A stretch of 64,000 bases of DNA from Tetmemena sp. SeJ-2015 (GCA_027382625.1 JAJKFJ010022697.1:186001-250000), one strand, 5' to 3'; shown: positions 32,906 through 45,866, counted from the stretch's first letter. The notes: generated by a model from the sequence alone, not told the origin. Made by a program: numbers and translations.

Positions 32906-35489
32906 ATGCGAAATCAGTATGGGAATACCTCAAGGAACAGCATAGTTTCAACAACCGAGTTAGACTTGAAACTTACTCAGTCAAGTTAGCCTCTAAACCC
33001 ACTCCAGATTAGCCACTTGAGGCCCTCCAAGTCAGTCAGCTCCTTCCATAACTTTCACAAACACCAAAAATCCTAAGCTCTCTAATACGCTATGCAAATA
33101 TAAAGGGAGGAGCAAGCTGATTAGTCCATGCAAAACGCATCTCTTCAAAACTTGTCTTGCAACGATATCAATCTGACTGCTGTCTCAAGTAGCACAGCAG
33201 CTGATTCAATTTATTTATTCAAAGTTTGATTTGCACTCTCTAGAAAAGAGAAGAGGCGAAAGACTGAGGAGAAGGCAGTCACACACGCCCACCAGTATCT
33301 CGTTTCAAAGATCTAGATAAGTCCCTAGTCAATTCGGCCAACTAAATAATTAACCTAGTCTCACCTAAACTAAAAACAGCTTTCTAATACTCCCGAGTTT
33401 GAATACGATCCAAGAAGGGCAAGAATAAATTCTTACTGGTGATCTAGAAAGAGATCAAGCAGGTACTTCAGCAACACATTCCTTATTTAAGTTATTTTCA
33501 TGGGGAAAGTTTCCACAGACACAGGAGAAGCATTAGCAGAAAGTTAAGGATGGCAAATCTGAACGATCAGGATAAAGAAGCCTTTCTCAAGGATTTATTA
33601 TTTCTATTGGAGTGCGTTAATGTCTAGGACCTGGTGAGAAATAGTGTCCTCAACCTTCAAAAGATAATCTACGTGCCTCCATCTCTTCAAACTGATGATA
33701 AGCAGGAACCCTAATTTATAATATTTTGGGTTTATTAATTCTCACTGCCTTTCAAGAGGAACTCTACAGCTACAAATCAGACTCTAATACAAGCTTAGCA
33801 CATAGTATATGGATAGAGTTTGCAAAAGATACAGCGACAAATCAAAGTCTTCCTGCTCAGAAATTTAACTCTCAGGAGAATAAAGTGCTTAAGCAGATTC
33901 AGAGTTAGACTCTTAGCTATATACAAAGGATTCAAGTTGAGGAGATATCTCAAGCTGAATGAGGAAGCTTAAATTCTAATCAGAGGCATCAAGCTAACTG
34001 TGTTTTAACTTTTTATTAAGGGCCACAGATAGAAACTTGCACAAGCTCAGTACCTGAATTCAAAGCAGGCTGATGATAAAAGAAAGCTGATTGTCAGGAA
34101 AATGAGAGAGCAAGTTTAAAAACTAATTCACAAGTGTTCTATAATAGGCGATTAATCTCTTAATAAAGCATAAACCTATGATCATGAAAAAGAGCGATAG
34201 AGTGTTCATCACATTTATTTTCATCTTTAAGTTCCTAACCAATCAAAGAAAGCTGCCTCATCTCTGAACTAATCAGCAATTATAAGTAGTCAGATCCCAG
34301 CTTCTCCTTTCTTCGATGCTAAAAAAGCATTCAACATGATCCATAATAAGACCATCAAAAAGTAAACAGCAGTTAGCTCTCCAATTTCTGAGATCTACTT
34401 GACTCAAGAGCAAGACTCAAACAGAAGAAGTTTCAACGCTTTTAATTTGACTTATAAAGAAAACAATACAAGCATCAGTAATTTCAAATCTCCAAATTTT
34501 TCCCCTGATAAAAACAATTTTTCCAAACAGACTCCACAAGAAGTAGTCCCGTTTAATATAAGTGTGGATGAAGCTGATGCAAATAAGAAACCCAAATATA
34601 TTTATTCGTATTTAAATCTCGCTACTTGAATTCAAAGACACCAACTAACTAATCTAAAAGTTTGTTCAAGCCAAATAAGTAACTAGAGACCGCAGCAGAG
34701 ATGAATATCTCCTTCGCAGAGTAATCGCTAACTCCCAACGCCAAAGATTAAAAGTCCATGGGCTCAAGACTGAACAGGCAAAAGTAGGTTTAGAAAGAGA
34801 GAATTGCTGAAATCAACAGATAGATCTCCACCAAGAGAAACTCCTCTACTATCCAGGTCTCTTAGAGTCTGAACCTGACCAGCTCTTAACTTCATTCACT
34901 GCGCAAGGGAGAGAGCCATCTTAAGAAATCCTTTGTTTAACACAACAGAGCACAAGATGAGAATCCGATTCACAACGTGATGAGTGAGACTAGCCTGAAC
35001 GACCTCAAATACTTGAATTCCCAGGAGAGCACCAAGAAAATAAATAAACCCAATGTCTCAACAAGAGCAGATTTCAAGATAATCCAAGAGGAGCAAGTTA
35101 TAGACTAGAAGCAAACTGCTTAGATGAATTAGAAGAAGAATCAAATAGCCAAAGGAGCAGATGAAAATAAGAAAAGTGCCAATCATAGAAGCTAAATAAG
35201 AGAGGATTTATCTGCAAGCAAAGGATAGAAGCCAGTTTAGAAAGAGTAAATAAAGAACCAGTCTCAAGAGGCCTACTTATCTACATTGAAATAACTAGAG
35301 CAGCTAATTCACCAAAAACCTAATATATAAGATTAAGCTGGCAATAATATAGATGAAATTAGATCAATAAGATTCTTATTTCATTTAAATAAGGCAATAG
35401 TTTGTATTTATGATTAATCTTTCAGTTAAAAATTGAATTAATTTTTTTAAAGAATATTATGTAGATCTTATTTTTCGTCCAAACTATGA
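32906..35489 (+). CDS. Ser/Gln/Asn-rich protein with two in-frame TGA codons
   Basis: Starts MRNQYGNTSRNSIVSTTELD. TGA at 33227-33229 and 33440-33442 reads as Trp in LFKV-W-FALSRKEKRRK and NSYW-W-SRKRSSRYFSN; the frame is otherwise open from 32906 to about 33470. A folded-looking helical part follows, KEAFLKDLLFLLECVNVQDL at about 33570-33630. The remainder is a long polar region (KGFKLRRYLKLNEEAQILI near 33930, QHNRAQDENPIHNVMSETSL near 34950) that ends near TGA 35487-35489. Frame changes near 33500, 33720 and 34620 probably mark introns or IESs. No family recognised. It may be more than one gene. Confidence 0.45.
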
Positions 35490-36006
35490 ATAAAGCTGCA
35501 AAGAGCTTTCTTAAATTGATATTTAAATTTTAACTTATTCAACATTAAGAGAGCACAGAGAGAATTCTTTTACCTGCCTGAGATAGATTTTGTTCAGGCG
35601 AATTTCTTTATAACTCTGTAAGTATTCATAGTTATCTTAAAATATTTAAATCGATTTGCTCATCTACAATCAAAATTTTCACTAAATATTTGGGTATTAT
35701 TTAAGGCACTAAATAAAATTATTTATAAAATTCGATTATGGATTAAATGTGTTTGATAGCATGTAATTGAAGCAGGTTGAATTTGAGATGCTTATAGTAA
35801 GCCTAAGGAGCAACTACTTGGCCTGCATCTAAAAGTGATTGTGCATATAGAAGAACTTATAATTTGATTTGCAAGTTTTAATTTGTTAATTTGAAACAGC
35901 TAAATATGATCTGAGTAAAATGCAAATTTAAGTAGTACAATAAAATGTGTGTTGTTTCCTATGAAAATATATTTGCTAAACATCATGATTTGCTATAAGT
36001 GCTGAT
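35490..36006. other. AT-rich spacer between convergent genes
   Basis: About 515 bp of AT-rich sequence between a + strand and a - strand gene. I see no coding frame, repeat or RNA gene. Confidence 0.4.
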
Positions 36007-38460
36007 TCATCTTTTAGGTGGCTTGTTCAAGCCTTTGGGGAGGTAGTGCTTTGAAGACTGGTTGCTCTGGTAGTTAGACTCAACTGGATTAGGAAGAGGC
36101 ATATTACTCTAATTTTGAGCTGCGTAGCTAGGCCTGCTTTGCTTCATGGAGCTTCTCGAAATTGGTTTGGGTGGGGAGTTTATGTAAGTTTGGGCGTAGT
36201 TTGTCTGCTGCTGATCAGCTCTCTCTTAAGACATCCCCTCCATCCTATTCAGTCTTTTGTTCTCACTTTAAGTTAAAAGAATAATATTCTTTTCAAGTTA
36301 TCTTCTTACTATTCCAACATCGAAATTAATCAAATTGCTCTTCTATTTATTTCATGGAATTTAAATATCAACAATAAAGTATATAAATAAACTATAAGGA
36401 TACTATCATTTCATGCTTTTAAAGCTAATATTTTATTTAAGGAAAAAGAATAAATCCATCTGAAAAACTATACAATTTTAAATTAAGAGTAATGAATACT
36501 AATGGGATCTTGATACCATTTGGGATTCTTATTCATGTAGAAATTAGTTTAGCCACTAGGTTCATTACTGGGTTGTTTGTTCGGAGGAGAGTGAGATTGA
36601 GATGCTTGATAAGCCATTCTCAGATTACTAGAGCCACTTTCAAATGGCTCCTTGGAGTTGTTCCTTAGATTTAGTCCTCTGCTTGGAAGTCTATTCTGCT
36701 GCAAATTTAGACCACCTCTTTGATTTACTCTCTGAGCAATAGGTAAGTTAGAATGCTCATGGCTAGTACCAATCCTAGACACAAAAGATCCTTGATAGCT
36801 TGCATGCGCGTCGAAAGCTTCATGAGTTTGAGTAGCCTGGATATAGTTCAAGTTCGCAGTATTGTTGTTGCTGCTACTTTGCTTCTGTTGAATGGACTTG
36901 ATAGAGATGGATTTCCTGAAGCTTTGATCTCCTCCAGAGGCCATTTACATATTCTGCAGCTAGGAAGCAGAGTGCTGTTATAAGTTTGGGTTATGAGCAA
37001 GCTAAGGCAGCTGCAATTTATTAGTAACATGCTTCTAAGTATTCAGCAAGTTTTGCTTAGGTTGCTGGTTCAAGTTTTGAATGTTTTACAGTTTGATCGG
37101 CGCTTAGATAAACTTCTCCCTCTTGATTTGAGGGAGCAACTGATTTCCTTGAAAGTCTTTCTGTGTACCATGAGCACTAATCTAAGAGGGAGACTTTGAT
37201 TTGCTGTCTATGTTGGAGCGTTAAGCGAAGTTAGAGGCGTTAGTCTTCTTGAACTAATCTTCCTGAGCTTTCAAAGCAGCTTCCTAATTAGAGGGCTGAC
37301 TGATGTTACGCTTGCCCATTTGGGAGGGCCTGAACTGAGGGACGTTATTTTTCAAATCAATAAACTTGGGATTGTTCTAGACCGGATTAGACTGCTGCAA
37401 AAGTGCTTGCTATACATATGTCTGCTGCTGATAGTTCAGCTGATTCTTCTAATTCATGTTTGAAATGAGGAGCTTAGGATTATTAATTTTCAAAGGAGGA
37501 GAGTGACCCTAAGGGTATGCTACCTTTCAAATTGGAGAAGAGTACTTTGTTCTTCTGAATTGAGTATAGCTGGTGATTATGAGCAGCGCCCAATTTATGC
37601 TCCTAAGTATCGAGTGATTGCCTCTTTGGCTTTTCGTTTGAGAATAAGTTCTCATGCAAGCGCTTATTTTTAAGCTGAGAATTTATCAATCCAATCGCTT
37701 CTAGCTTTGAAGTGTTGGTCTAGGTGTCCTAATTGAAGTTTAAAAATAAAGTTTATCTTCTCTCTTGCGATTTTAGCAGTGGCCTGATGGTTTATTCGAT
37801 ACTATAAAATATTGGATTATACTCTGGAGGGTTTGGCTCTGAGAATCTGTTAATCATAGGTGCTGTGCTCTCTTGACCAAATTAGAAAACAGCTGCTCCT
37901 TAATTCTAAGATTCTTAAGCAATTTCAAATGGCATTTCATAGCCTGTATCAAAGTTTGATTTTTCAGAGTAGCCTGCTTTCTTTTCAGAATACTTGGTAT
38001 CACTGTGCTTGATTTGCTGCTCTCTCGCGTCTTTTTGCTTCCTCAAAAAGAGGATAGGCTTTGGGAGTTATTTCTCTTGGTTGATGGTAGTTGGAAGGTG
38101 AGTATTTAATTGAAATGCTTTAGGTATATCTGGTAAAATCTACTCTGTACTTTGTATTTCTTAGACATTGGATTCATCTGATTGAAGTTGTTGCTACTAT
38201 TATAGATTGTGCATGTTTTGAGAAATGTTTTGCTCCTTCAAAGCCATACCAATCTTCTACTAATGCTACTTAAACATAGTGAAGATAAACTACTTTTGAT
38301 CCTGAGCTGGTGTTGAATTGCTTTGGCCTGAAGAAGATGGCCGCTTTCTTGGTTTCTTCTGAGTGTAGCTCTTAACGTATTTGGTCTCTTAGTTTTTTAT
38401 ATGAGTGTTGGAGGTAGGCAGTTCTTGAGAATAGTTTTATTCAAATTATTCAATAAATAA
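36007..38460 (-). CDS. Gln/Asn/Ser-rich protein with C-terminal coiled coil
   Basis: No initiator is certain. The frame is open from about 38460 (SQELPTSNTHIKNQETKYVK). The body is low-complexity: QQQQQLQSDESNVQEIQSTE, AAVFQFGQESTAPMINRFSE, then MASGGDQSFRKSISIKSIQQ. After an AT-rich gap at about 36340-36500 a short coiled coil follows (VRRQLEKNIILLTQSENKRL), then YLPKGLNKPPKR, ending at TGA 36007-36009. A frame change near 37370 marks an intron or indel. Glutamine is coded by CAA, CAG, TAA and TAG alike. Function unknown. Confidence 0.5.
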
Positions 38461-38759
38461 GATAGATTTAAAAATAGACAAATATTTCAACTGCTTATAG
38501 GAAAGCAGAGTTTAATTTTAAGCCAAATTAAAATGGAATAATTATATCATAAAATAGAATTAGAATGTATTCAGTAATTTAGTTATTACTTTAAGCAAGT
38601 GCTGATTAAGAATATTGATTGTTAATTTATTCCTAACAATTCTATTCTATATCATAAAATAATTTATGGTTAAAAGCTTTGTGATATCTAAAGGGGTAAA
38701 TAATATTCCAACCCTCTACATATCATAGCGAGTTAAATAAAATATAATTATAAATGGAA

Positions 38760-40792
38760 TCAAATTTAATGCTCATAATATTAGGATTCAGTTGTAATTT
38801 AGACTTGGCTAATTTCAGTTTTATCTGCTGGTTCTGTATTTTGAATTTAAATGGGTGCTTCTTTGCTAAGTCTTGAGTTCTATTCCTCATTGTCAGTTTC
38901 AAAATGGATGTTTTCAAGATCTCTTCTCTGCCCCTTCACTACGCTCTCTTACTCGCTTTCTTGAGACATCTATGAGATAAGAAGATTAATTTCATTATCT
39001 CTAGTATTCTAGAGTTATTGAGGTTGTTGATCTGCTGTTCTTAGTCCTGTATCGAAACTTAGTCTTGGTTAGAGGATTAGGAGGCTGCAGCCGATTGAGG
39101 AACTTGTTGAATGTACTGTTACAGGATGGCATGTTTCTCGGGTTACAGATTAAAAAGAGATATTCATGAGCAAGCAGCTGCTTAGCTGTGAATCTGTCGA
39201 GTGGGTCGAACACTAAACACTTCATCACGAAGTCCAACTCTTCAAATGACATTTCTGGCACTCTCAGATCCAGAGATACTGTATTCCTTATCTACGGAAT
39301 CTACATAATAAAAACATTATACAAATCTTTCCGTACTGTTGAAACTCTGGGTTTTCATAAACCATAAGTCAAAGACATAAATTTAATAAGAATATAACTT
39401 TAAGTTTAAAATCTTTGGACTTGCATTTCTGTCATCCCATTTCCAAATGTTCTGATGATGAATGCAAGAGTCTCCAAGTTGGTTTTACCTGGAAATAGTG
39501 GGTTTCCACTAATCAATTCTGGGATTATGCACCCGAGAGCCCATATATCGATTGACTTGTCATAGACTTGTGAGCCTACTAGCAACTCTGGAGCTCTATA
39601 CCATCTGGTTGAAACGTATTCAGTTAGGTTGTTATCGATACCTTTAGTCTCTTTGATTTCTCTACTCTAGCCGAGATCACACACTTTGAGGATGTAGATT
39701 TAGTCATCGCCTTCTTATTGACCCCTCAAGGACTCTCTACCCGCCACATCCATGGACTGTCCTCTCATTCTCCTTGAGGAGGGTTGGCTTTCAGTGAAAC
39801 TGCCAGGGTGATTCATGCTGTTGATTGCTGGCGTTCTCACCACTCTAGACAGAAGCATGTTCTCAGGTTTTATATCTCTGTGCACCGCATAAATCAAAGA
39901 CTTATATACATATATCGCATTCTTAGAGTGCATGTAAGCGAGTGCCTTGACCATTTAGAAGACGAAGAGCCTGACTTGCTCCTTGTCGATTTTTCCTTCT
40001 GGCTGCCCCTGGAGCAGCTCGAGTAAGTTTTAGTTCATGAGCTCAAATACCAAAAACACCTTAGAGTTATGCTAGAAACTGCTCAGCATTTTTATTATAT
40101 TCGGATGACCCTGCATCATAAAACACACACACAATATTATTATCAATTTCAAGACTGATATTTCTCTCTAGGCAATCGCTAGGCTCTATTCAAAAAATAT
40201 AGTTAGATAAGATAGCAGAAAGGAAATGAGGATAATGAGAAAGCAATTTAAGGTTATAAAGGGAAAAGAAATTGCTAAATTTGAAATGGGATATTTTTGT
40301 AATGAGATAAGCAGATTGGCTAAAATAGCAAGAATTCATGGTCGCATGAGAGATTAACTTACGTAACTATCGGAGTCTCTAAATTGCTTTATGGCGACCA
40401 CTTAGCCAGTAGATTTTTATATGGCTCTCAGCACTATTCCATACCCACTAATTATCATTACCTTCTAAAGCAATTAATCAATTTATAATTTAAAAATAAA
40501 GCATCAGGTTATCTTAGTTCAAATCTTGATTTCCATTTCTTGTTAGTGGATATATTTCTCCTATTTTCATAATCTCTAAAATATTTTAGGCATTTAAAAG
40601 AAAAATATACTCGTTTTTTTCTTTAAAACAAATCTTTAATCTCAGGTTTAGTGGCACATAATTAATAATTACAGTGTTGAAATTATTCTGGATTATATGG
40701 TAAAATAATTAATTAACTCAGTAACTACGTGTATTATATTTATAGCAAGCTTACCCTTGTGCTATCAACTCCACTATCTCGTAATCTTCCAT
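38760..40792 (-). CDS. CMGC-type protein kinase (CDKL/MAPK-like)
   Basis: Ser/Thr kinase, probably regulatory or ciliary by family habit. Starts MEDYEIVELIAQG; the Gly loop is completed by GYGIVLRAIQKSTGQVVAIK across an intron of roughly 290 nt. Catalytic loop AVHRDIKPENMLL, a long Ser-rich insert of about 45 residues, then VCDLGQSREIK, in which the usual DFG is DLG. The activation segment is YVSTRWYRAPELLVG, then IDIWALGCIIPELISG. Late helix: LDFVMKCLVFDPLDRFTAKQ. A polar tail (MSQESEQESVVKGQRRDLEN) ends at TGA 38760-38762. Introns fit near 40125-40370 and 39310-39440. Two IESs (39891-39920 and 38973-39003) lie in the coding region. All Trp codons are TGG. Confidence 0.82.
38973..39003 (-). 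other. IES in kinase C-terminus, pointer TAGA
   Basis: Plus-strand TCTA at 38969-38972 and 39000-39003 bounds the insert, which on the minus strand contains a TGA right after LEYQRQ. Excision joins TSITLEYQ to MSQESEQESVV in frame. It has no GT donor. Confidence 0.65.
39891..39920 (-). other. 30-bp IES in the kinase catalytic loop, pointer ATGCG
   Basis: Plus-strand CGCAT at 39886-39890 and 39916-39920. The 30 bp add IYVYKSLIYA in frame between SKNA and VHRDIKPEN, just before the catalytic HRD motif. Removing them with one repeat gives the canonical HSKNAVHRDIKPEN. The insert keeps the frame and has no stop, so unexcised copies would pass undetected by frame checks. Confidence 0.75.
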
Positions 40793-41042
40793 GATTTATT
40801 TATAATTTCTGACTTGATTATTTGGATAGAAATTCACCCAATTATATATTCTTAACAATCCCAATTAACCCTTTTAGGCCTCACTAACAAACTACTACTC
40901 AAACTAAGAATATTTATTCACTCTAAAAATAAACTCATTCTCATTGATCATAATTAAAAGTTAAGATTAGAGTATTATTTTTAAGAAATGAGAATCCTAC
41001 ATAGAGAAGTCTTCATTAGTAAAGACACATTAATAAGCTTGA

Positions 41043-43510
41043 TCAACTCTCAGTTTTTTATTTTGGGGCTTGCCCTTCGCTAGCTTTCTTTATCTTGGCG
41101 CAGTGGTTGTAGTACTTCTTGTACTTGGCGTAGATCTCTGCGTTCTTAGTTTCCATTTCCTTTATCTTGTTTTCTAGGGCCCCCACAGTTTGTTCATACT
41201 TCCTTATCTAAATTGAAAATAAGCATGCTAATCTACTCCACATAGGCTGCGTTTCCAGTGAAGCCTTTAGGTTATCCAAAGATTGGCTCACCATTTGCAT
41301 CTGTGATACCTGGTGTACGCTCAAAGGCTTGAGTATTGGCTCTGTTTGAAGAGAAGGTCTTCTGCTTCATCCCATCGCCAAACACTCCACCTCTCCCATC
41401 AATCATGCTCTCTTGCAAGTCCAAGTTAGTTTCTTGTCGCTGCATCATGCTCAACACCCCCTTGATCCTGATTGGTCAAAAAAAAATATATGATATAACA
41501 TAAGATAAGCTTTAGAGGCCTATTTATTGACCAATAGATGAAGCAGCAAGTGCTGTGATTTGAGCGAAGGATATCTTGAAGCAGTTCTCCTTCTCAGTTG
41601 CGAAATCTAGCTGCTCAGAAGAAAAAAAAAAAGCTACTTGTATTACATAAAAGCGCTTTGGATTTTAGAGTTTAAGACTGTCCTGAGTTTGCTGAGAGAT
41701 TTGATTAGCAACTCCAGTTTCTGATGTGTCTTCTCAACCTTCTCAAGATCTTAACTTAAAATTATGATTTTAATATTAAACGTTAAGCCCTTTTTTTGCA
41801 CTACTGGCACGCAAGCCAGATTTACAGTAAATAGCCACTGTTATTAGTCTTTTTACTGAAATTTAGAGAAGTAACTTCAAAACCATCCAAAAATTGGCAT
41901 GTTGGTCAAGAACTTTCCCTATAATTGTGGGATTTAACAGTAAAATTACTTTTTTTTGTAATTTTTTTTAGTAATACTCGGCCTAAAGGAGGGCTTACTT
42001 TACCAAGTTTATCACAGATGACAAGAGCTTCGTCCTCGTTCATACAGGTTTTACAGAATTAAAACTCAAAAGTTTTTCAAAAATCGGGGTTGAAGGTATA
42101 ATAATAGATTGAAGCACTCTTGAATAGCCTGTTTAGCGAAAGGGTTTGTGCTTATGTCTTGGATTTTCTTGACTTGCACATTCAGGCCTACTCTCTTTCC
42201 ACCAAGCAAATCCTTGGCCCCTTCCTCGATTCCTCTTTTATACTGTTCAAGCACCTCAAAGAACCTACTCTCAAATTTAAGTAGTTTCTCGTTCTAGTAC
42301 TTCAAGAAGCTCTGAAACTTGCTTCTTGGCTTCAAGGATCCGCTTCTCTTGGAGAATAAGCATCTGCTCTTTCATTTTGAGCATGAACTTCTCCCTCTCC
42401 AGAAGCATCTCCTTTTCCCTGTTAATGAGGTTTTGCTTGGCCTGGTTGATTTCTCCGTTTTTGTCAGGCTTCTAAGCGTTCTTCAAGTCTCGCTGATCCT
42501 TCTCCATCTTTTTCAACTTATTTCCGACGAATTGCACTTAAATCCACATGAAAATTGTTTATTAAATGAGCAGAAAATCTAGATTATTTTAAAATTGGTA
42601 AAAGATATTGCATATAATTATATTTACAAATAATTAGCTTGTCCTTAGATTATTTTTTAATTTATTATTTATTAATTCAAGGACCCTATCCACATATGAC
42701 TGATTATCTTTTTTTTTTTAAAAAAATACTTAAAGTAAGATTTTTAAAGACTTTTTTGAATTCTCTAATGTATATTTTAATTTATCTATGATAATATCCC
42801 CTAAAATTTTTCAGTATTTGTCTAACTGCTTCAGATCTTTTAATCTTCTGTATAATAGAATACTTTTAAATAAACCACTTATTTAAAAAACAGATTTTAA
42901 AAAGTTTATAAAAATAAAAAAAAAGATATATTAGTTTGGGGCAAAAAAAAAGTTTGGATAATTTAAAAAAATTTTGAAGTTGGGTTCCATCAATATTATT
43001 CTACTTGAATTATAATGATGAATTTTAATTTTGATGAGATTTGACTCCCCACTATTGCCTCTTGTTCAAATTTAAATATAATCAAGAGCTTAGCCTTGCG
43101 TCTGTGGGTCTCACTTATAATCTCTAAAGTCTTTATTGCGTCTTAGTCGCAATCTGGCTTCTGCTTCATCAAAGCCATAGCTTCAATTTTACTACAAAAT
43201 AGAATATTCTATAGCCTCCAAAAAGAATTGACTCGCATTATTTTTTAATAAAATAAGCTTGTTTGTTGTACTCCTCAGCAAGTTGGAAGTTTTTGGCAGC
43301 TTCCTGCTGATCTGCAAAGGAAGCCAACCTACTTGCCATCTCCACAGGCTGCTCATTATTTCTTTACATTTCCTGAATAGCCTTCATCACTATATCTCGG
43401 CTGGCGCTATTGTCTGAATTGGGAGCAGGGTAAAAATAAATTATGAGGTTGTTTTCAAGAGTAAAGGCAGGTGCTTCTTAAAACTTTTGTCTCAAATTCT
43501 GTGAACTCAT
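41043..43510 (-). CDS. Coiled-coil protein of unknown function
   Basis: Starts MSSQNLRQKFQEAPAFTLEN. The N-terminal half is helical (MASRLASFADQQEAAKNFQL). A strong coiled coil follows (REKEMLLEREKFMLKMKEQM), then KFESRFFEVLEQYKRGIEEG and QRQETNLDLQESMIDGRGGV, ending KKYYNHCAKIKKASEGQAPK and TGA at 41043-41045. The spacing resembles cytoskeletal or ciliary coiled-coil proteins; no family is recognised. Interruptions are an IES at 43184-43260, an AT-rich gap at 42550-43050, a gap at about 41760-42015 that starts GTAAGC and ends AG, and an inverted-repeat-ended insert at 41471-41535. One frame change near 42310 looks like an indel. Confidence 0.55.
41471..41535 (-). repeat. 65-bp insert with 8-bp inverted ends
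   Basis: ATTGGTCA at 41471-41478 and TGACCAAT at 41528-41535 are perfect inverted repeats enclosing AT-rich DNA inside the coiled-coil gene. The coding frame changes across it (ALAASSIG before, VLSMMQRQETNLD after). No direct-repeat pointer restores the frame cleanly. Confidence 0.4.
43184..43260 (-). other. IES, pointer AAGCT
   Basis: Plus-strand AGCTT at 43179-43183 and 43256-43260 encloses about 72 bp of AT-rich DNA. Excision joins LAEEYNKQ to AMALMKQKPDCDQDAI in frame. The insert has no GT donor on the coding strand. Confidence 0.65.
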
Positions 43511-44361
43511 TTGTATAACTTTTGACGATAAAACTATTATTTAATCTATTTCACTTCTATAATATCCATTATTTTGCTTATAGACTCTAAAATGGATAAT
43601 ACAATTAGATAATGTATTCTTAATTAATAAAAATATTTTCTTATAAAATATATTCCACTAGAAATTACATAAGTTTTTACTTCCAGACCAATCCTGTCAT
43701 CCCAGTTATTAGAGCATAAGAAACTACTTAAGTATTGATAATTATTCTTCTCCTTCTTTTTCCAAGAAAATATTTTTGCAAAAATTAATGCATAATAGTG
43801 CATTCTATTTTCAATGAAAATTAGGAAATTTAGGGTACTTCAAATATTGTTTTATTGATTAAACTTATTTCTGCAAATATAATGCTTATAGAATGGTACT
43901 CAAATTATTCAAGCCTATCTAAGAAATTCTTGCAAAATTTATTCTTAAAAAAGTTACAAACAGAATGCATGGTTGCTTTCCGTAGAATAAGTGATATAGT
44001 TCAATCTATTTTAGTTTCTTTCAAGTATTGAAATTCTAAAGACTTGAATTCAAAATATTTATAAAATATTTGTTTATTTACATTTAAAAGTCTTCATATT
44101 AATTTTTATAATTTATTATTGCGAATCGGCAATCCTAAATTTATGAATAGTTTTTTGTATTAACCACCCTATAATATCTCAAATTACAGCACTGGGAAAA
44201 TATAATTACAATCCTCATATATAAAAATCATTGTATACCTAAAGATTACTTATTTAACAAGACTTTTATTTATATTAAAAAATTTCTTTTTTTAAAAGTT
44301 AAATCTATTTGATAAAATTTATTACAAGTAAAACAATAAAATAGTTGTTACTAATTTAAAA
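43511..44361. other. AT-rich spacer between divergent genes
   Basis: About 80% A+T; it separates a minus-strand and a plus-strand gene, so it should contain both 5' flanks. No motif or coding frame can be supported. Confidence 0.4.
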
Positions 44362-44878
44362 ATGAACAATCCTCCTCATTATGACTATAAAGCAAAGTAT
44401 CGTTTAACAGACTCGGATATTGATCTCTCCACTCTGAGAGAGAGTTAAAGAGCTCTTGACAAAAACATTATGGATACAATTTTTCAAAGATAGCTGAGCA
44501 GTAAAGACAAAGAATAATAATTAGATTCCAGTCGTAGTCACCTCTATCTTGCTCCTTCTTTCATTCTCCAAAACAACTACTAACAACAATAATAACAACC
44601 ACAGCCGCTTACTTTGTTTAAAATATTTTGTATACTGATGATAGGGTAGGACTATCTAGAGAAAGCCATACTAGAACGAGCTCGAAACAAATACTAAACA
44701 TCAGCGATTATACTTAGGATTTGAGTACCTTAAATATTTTAATAATATTCTCAGTGCTCTTGGATCTAAAGAATCAGATACACGAATAGAAAACAAACTT
44801 AATTCTGATAACAATGCCGTTTACTAACTTAATAATTCATATTTTAATTTAAAGAAATCAATATTTGCATTATTCTGA
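44362..44878 (+). CDS. Short Gln-rich protein of unknown function
   Basis: Starts MNNPPHYDYKAKYRLTDSDI, then SQRALDKNIMDTIFQRQLSS and a poly-Gln stretch coded by TAA/CAA near 44580. After a frame change at about 44605-44645 (probable IES or intron) it continues YQNELETNTKHQRLYLGFEY and ends LKKSIFALF at TGA 44876-44878. About 160 residues; no domain recognised. Confidence 0.45.
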
Positions 44879-45866
44879 GAAAACCAAATGTTTTTAGATT
44901 TGATAATATATTCTTAGAAAGTAAAAAAGTAGATTTACATTTTTATGATTAAAATGTCCTTTGTTTCAAATTTTATCTCATCCAAAGATTTTGATGGGGG
45001 GGGGAAGTTTCAAATGAATTGAAATAAATGAAAGGTTTAAATCTAAATTTAATAATGCTATGATTGATATTTTTGACAAATAAAGTGAATATTTCCACTA
45101 ATTTGAACCGAATAAAATTCTTTAAAATTGACAAACACAGATCATATTCCAATTGTATATAGATAGTTCTAAAATTAAAAGCCTCGAGGAATAAAATCAA
45201 ACAAAGGAGAAATCTAAAGAAAATTAATTTTGAGGAAGGACGAACTAGATCCAATGCAAGTATCGCCAAATTTTCTTATCTAAATTTTATATGATCATAC
45301 TGATAAATATAATTTTAGCTTCAAATATAATTAAATAGAATTGTAGCAATAACAATCCTTTTCTCAAATAAATTTTTCCCTAAACTAAAAAAAAATTAAT
45401 TATCTTATTAATTTCTTAAAGTTTTAGATCTATATCTACTTATTATAGATTTGTTGTGTGAATTTATTTTAATAACTTAGAAGATAAATCGATATCAATA
45501 TTGAAAATTAAAGAAACTAATACGAAATGAACAAATAAAATTCATCCTAGAAGGAACTAAATACGAATTTTCTATAAGACTAAATTTAAATTATTCAGCT
45601 TCAATATAAATTAATCTCTGGATATATATGCAATTCTTGCTTCTAAAAAATCTCTTGCAATAATTAGCAATAAAGCAAATATCTATTTCGCTCTATAAAT
45701 AAAGTAAAATCTTATCTATAAAGATTGTAAATTAAGAACTTCACTTATCTAGTTGATAACTTATGATGAATTATTGCCTCTTCTGTTACTTTAAATGTCT
45801 TTTTTTACATGATTGACTTAAACTTAAACTGAAACTGATTTAAATTAATTTTAAATTGTAGGTAGG
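44879..45866. other. AT-rich spacer with a G9 tract
   Basis: Nearly 1 kb at about 78% A+T with no long frame of coding quality. A run of nine G at 44996-45004 is the only notable feature. Confidence 0.4.

Noticed and set aside
32417..45004. C8 at 32417-32424 and G9 at 44996-45004 as remnants of the poly-G-ended MITE
   Set aside because: The adjacent CCTTTCCTCG sequence of the element ends is absent at both.
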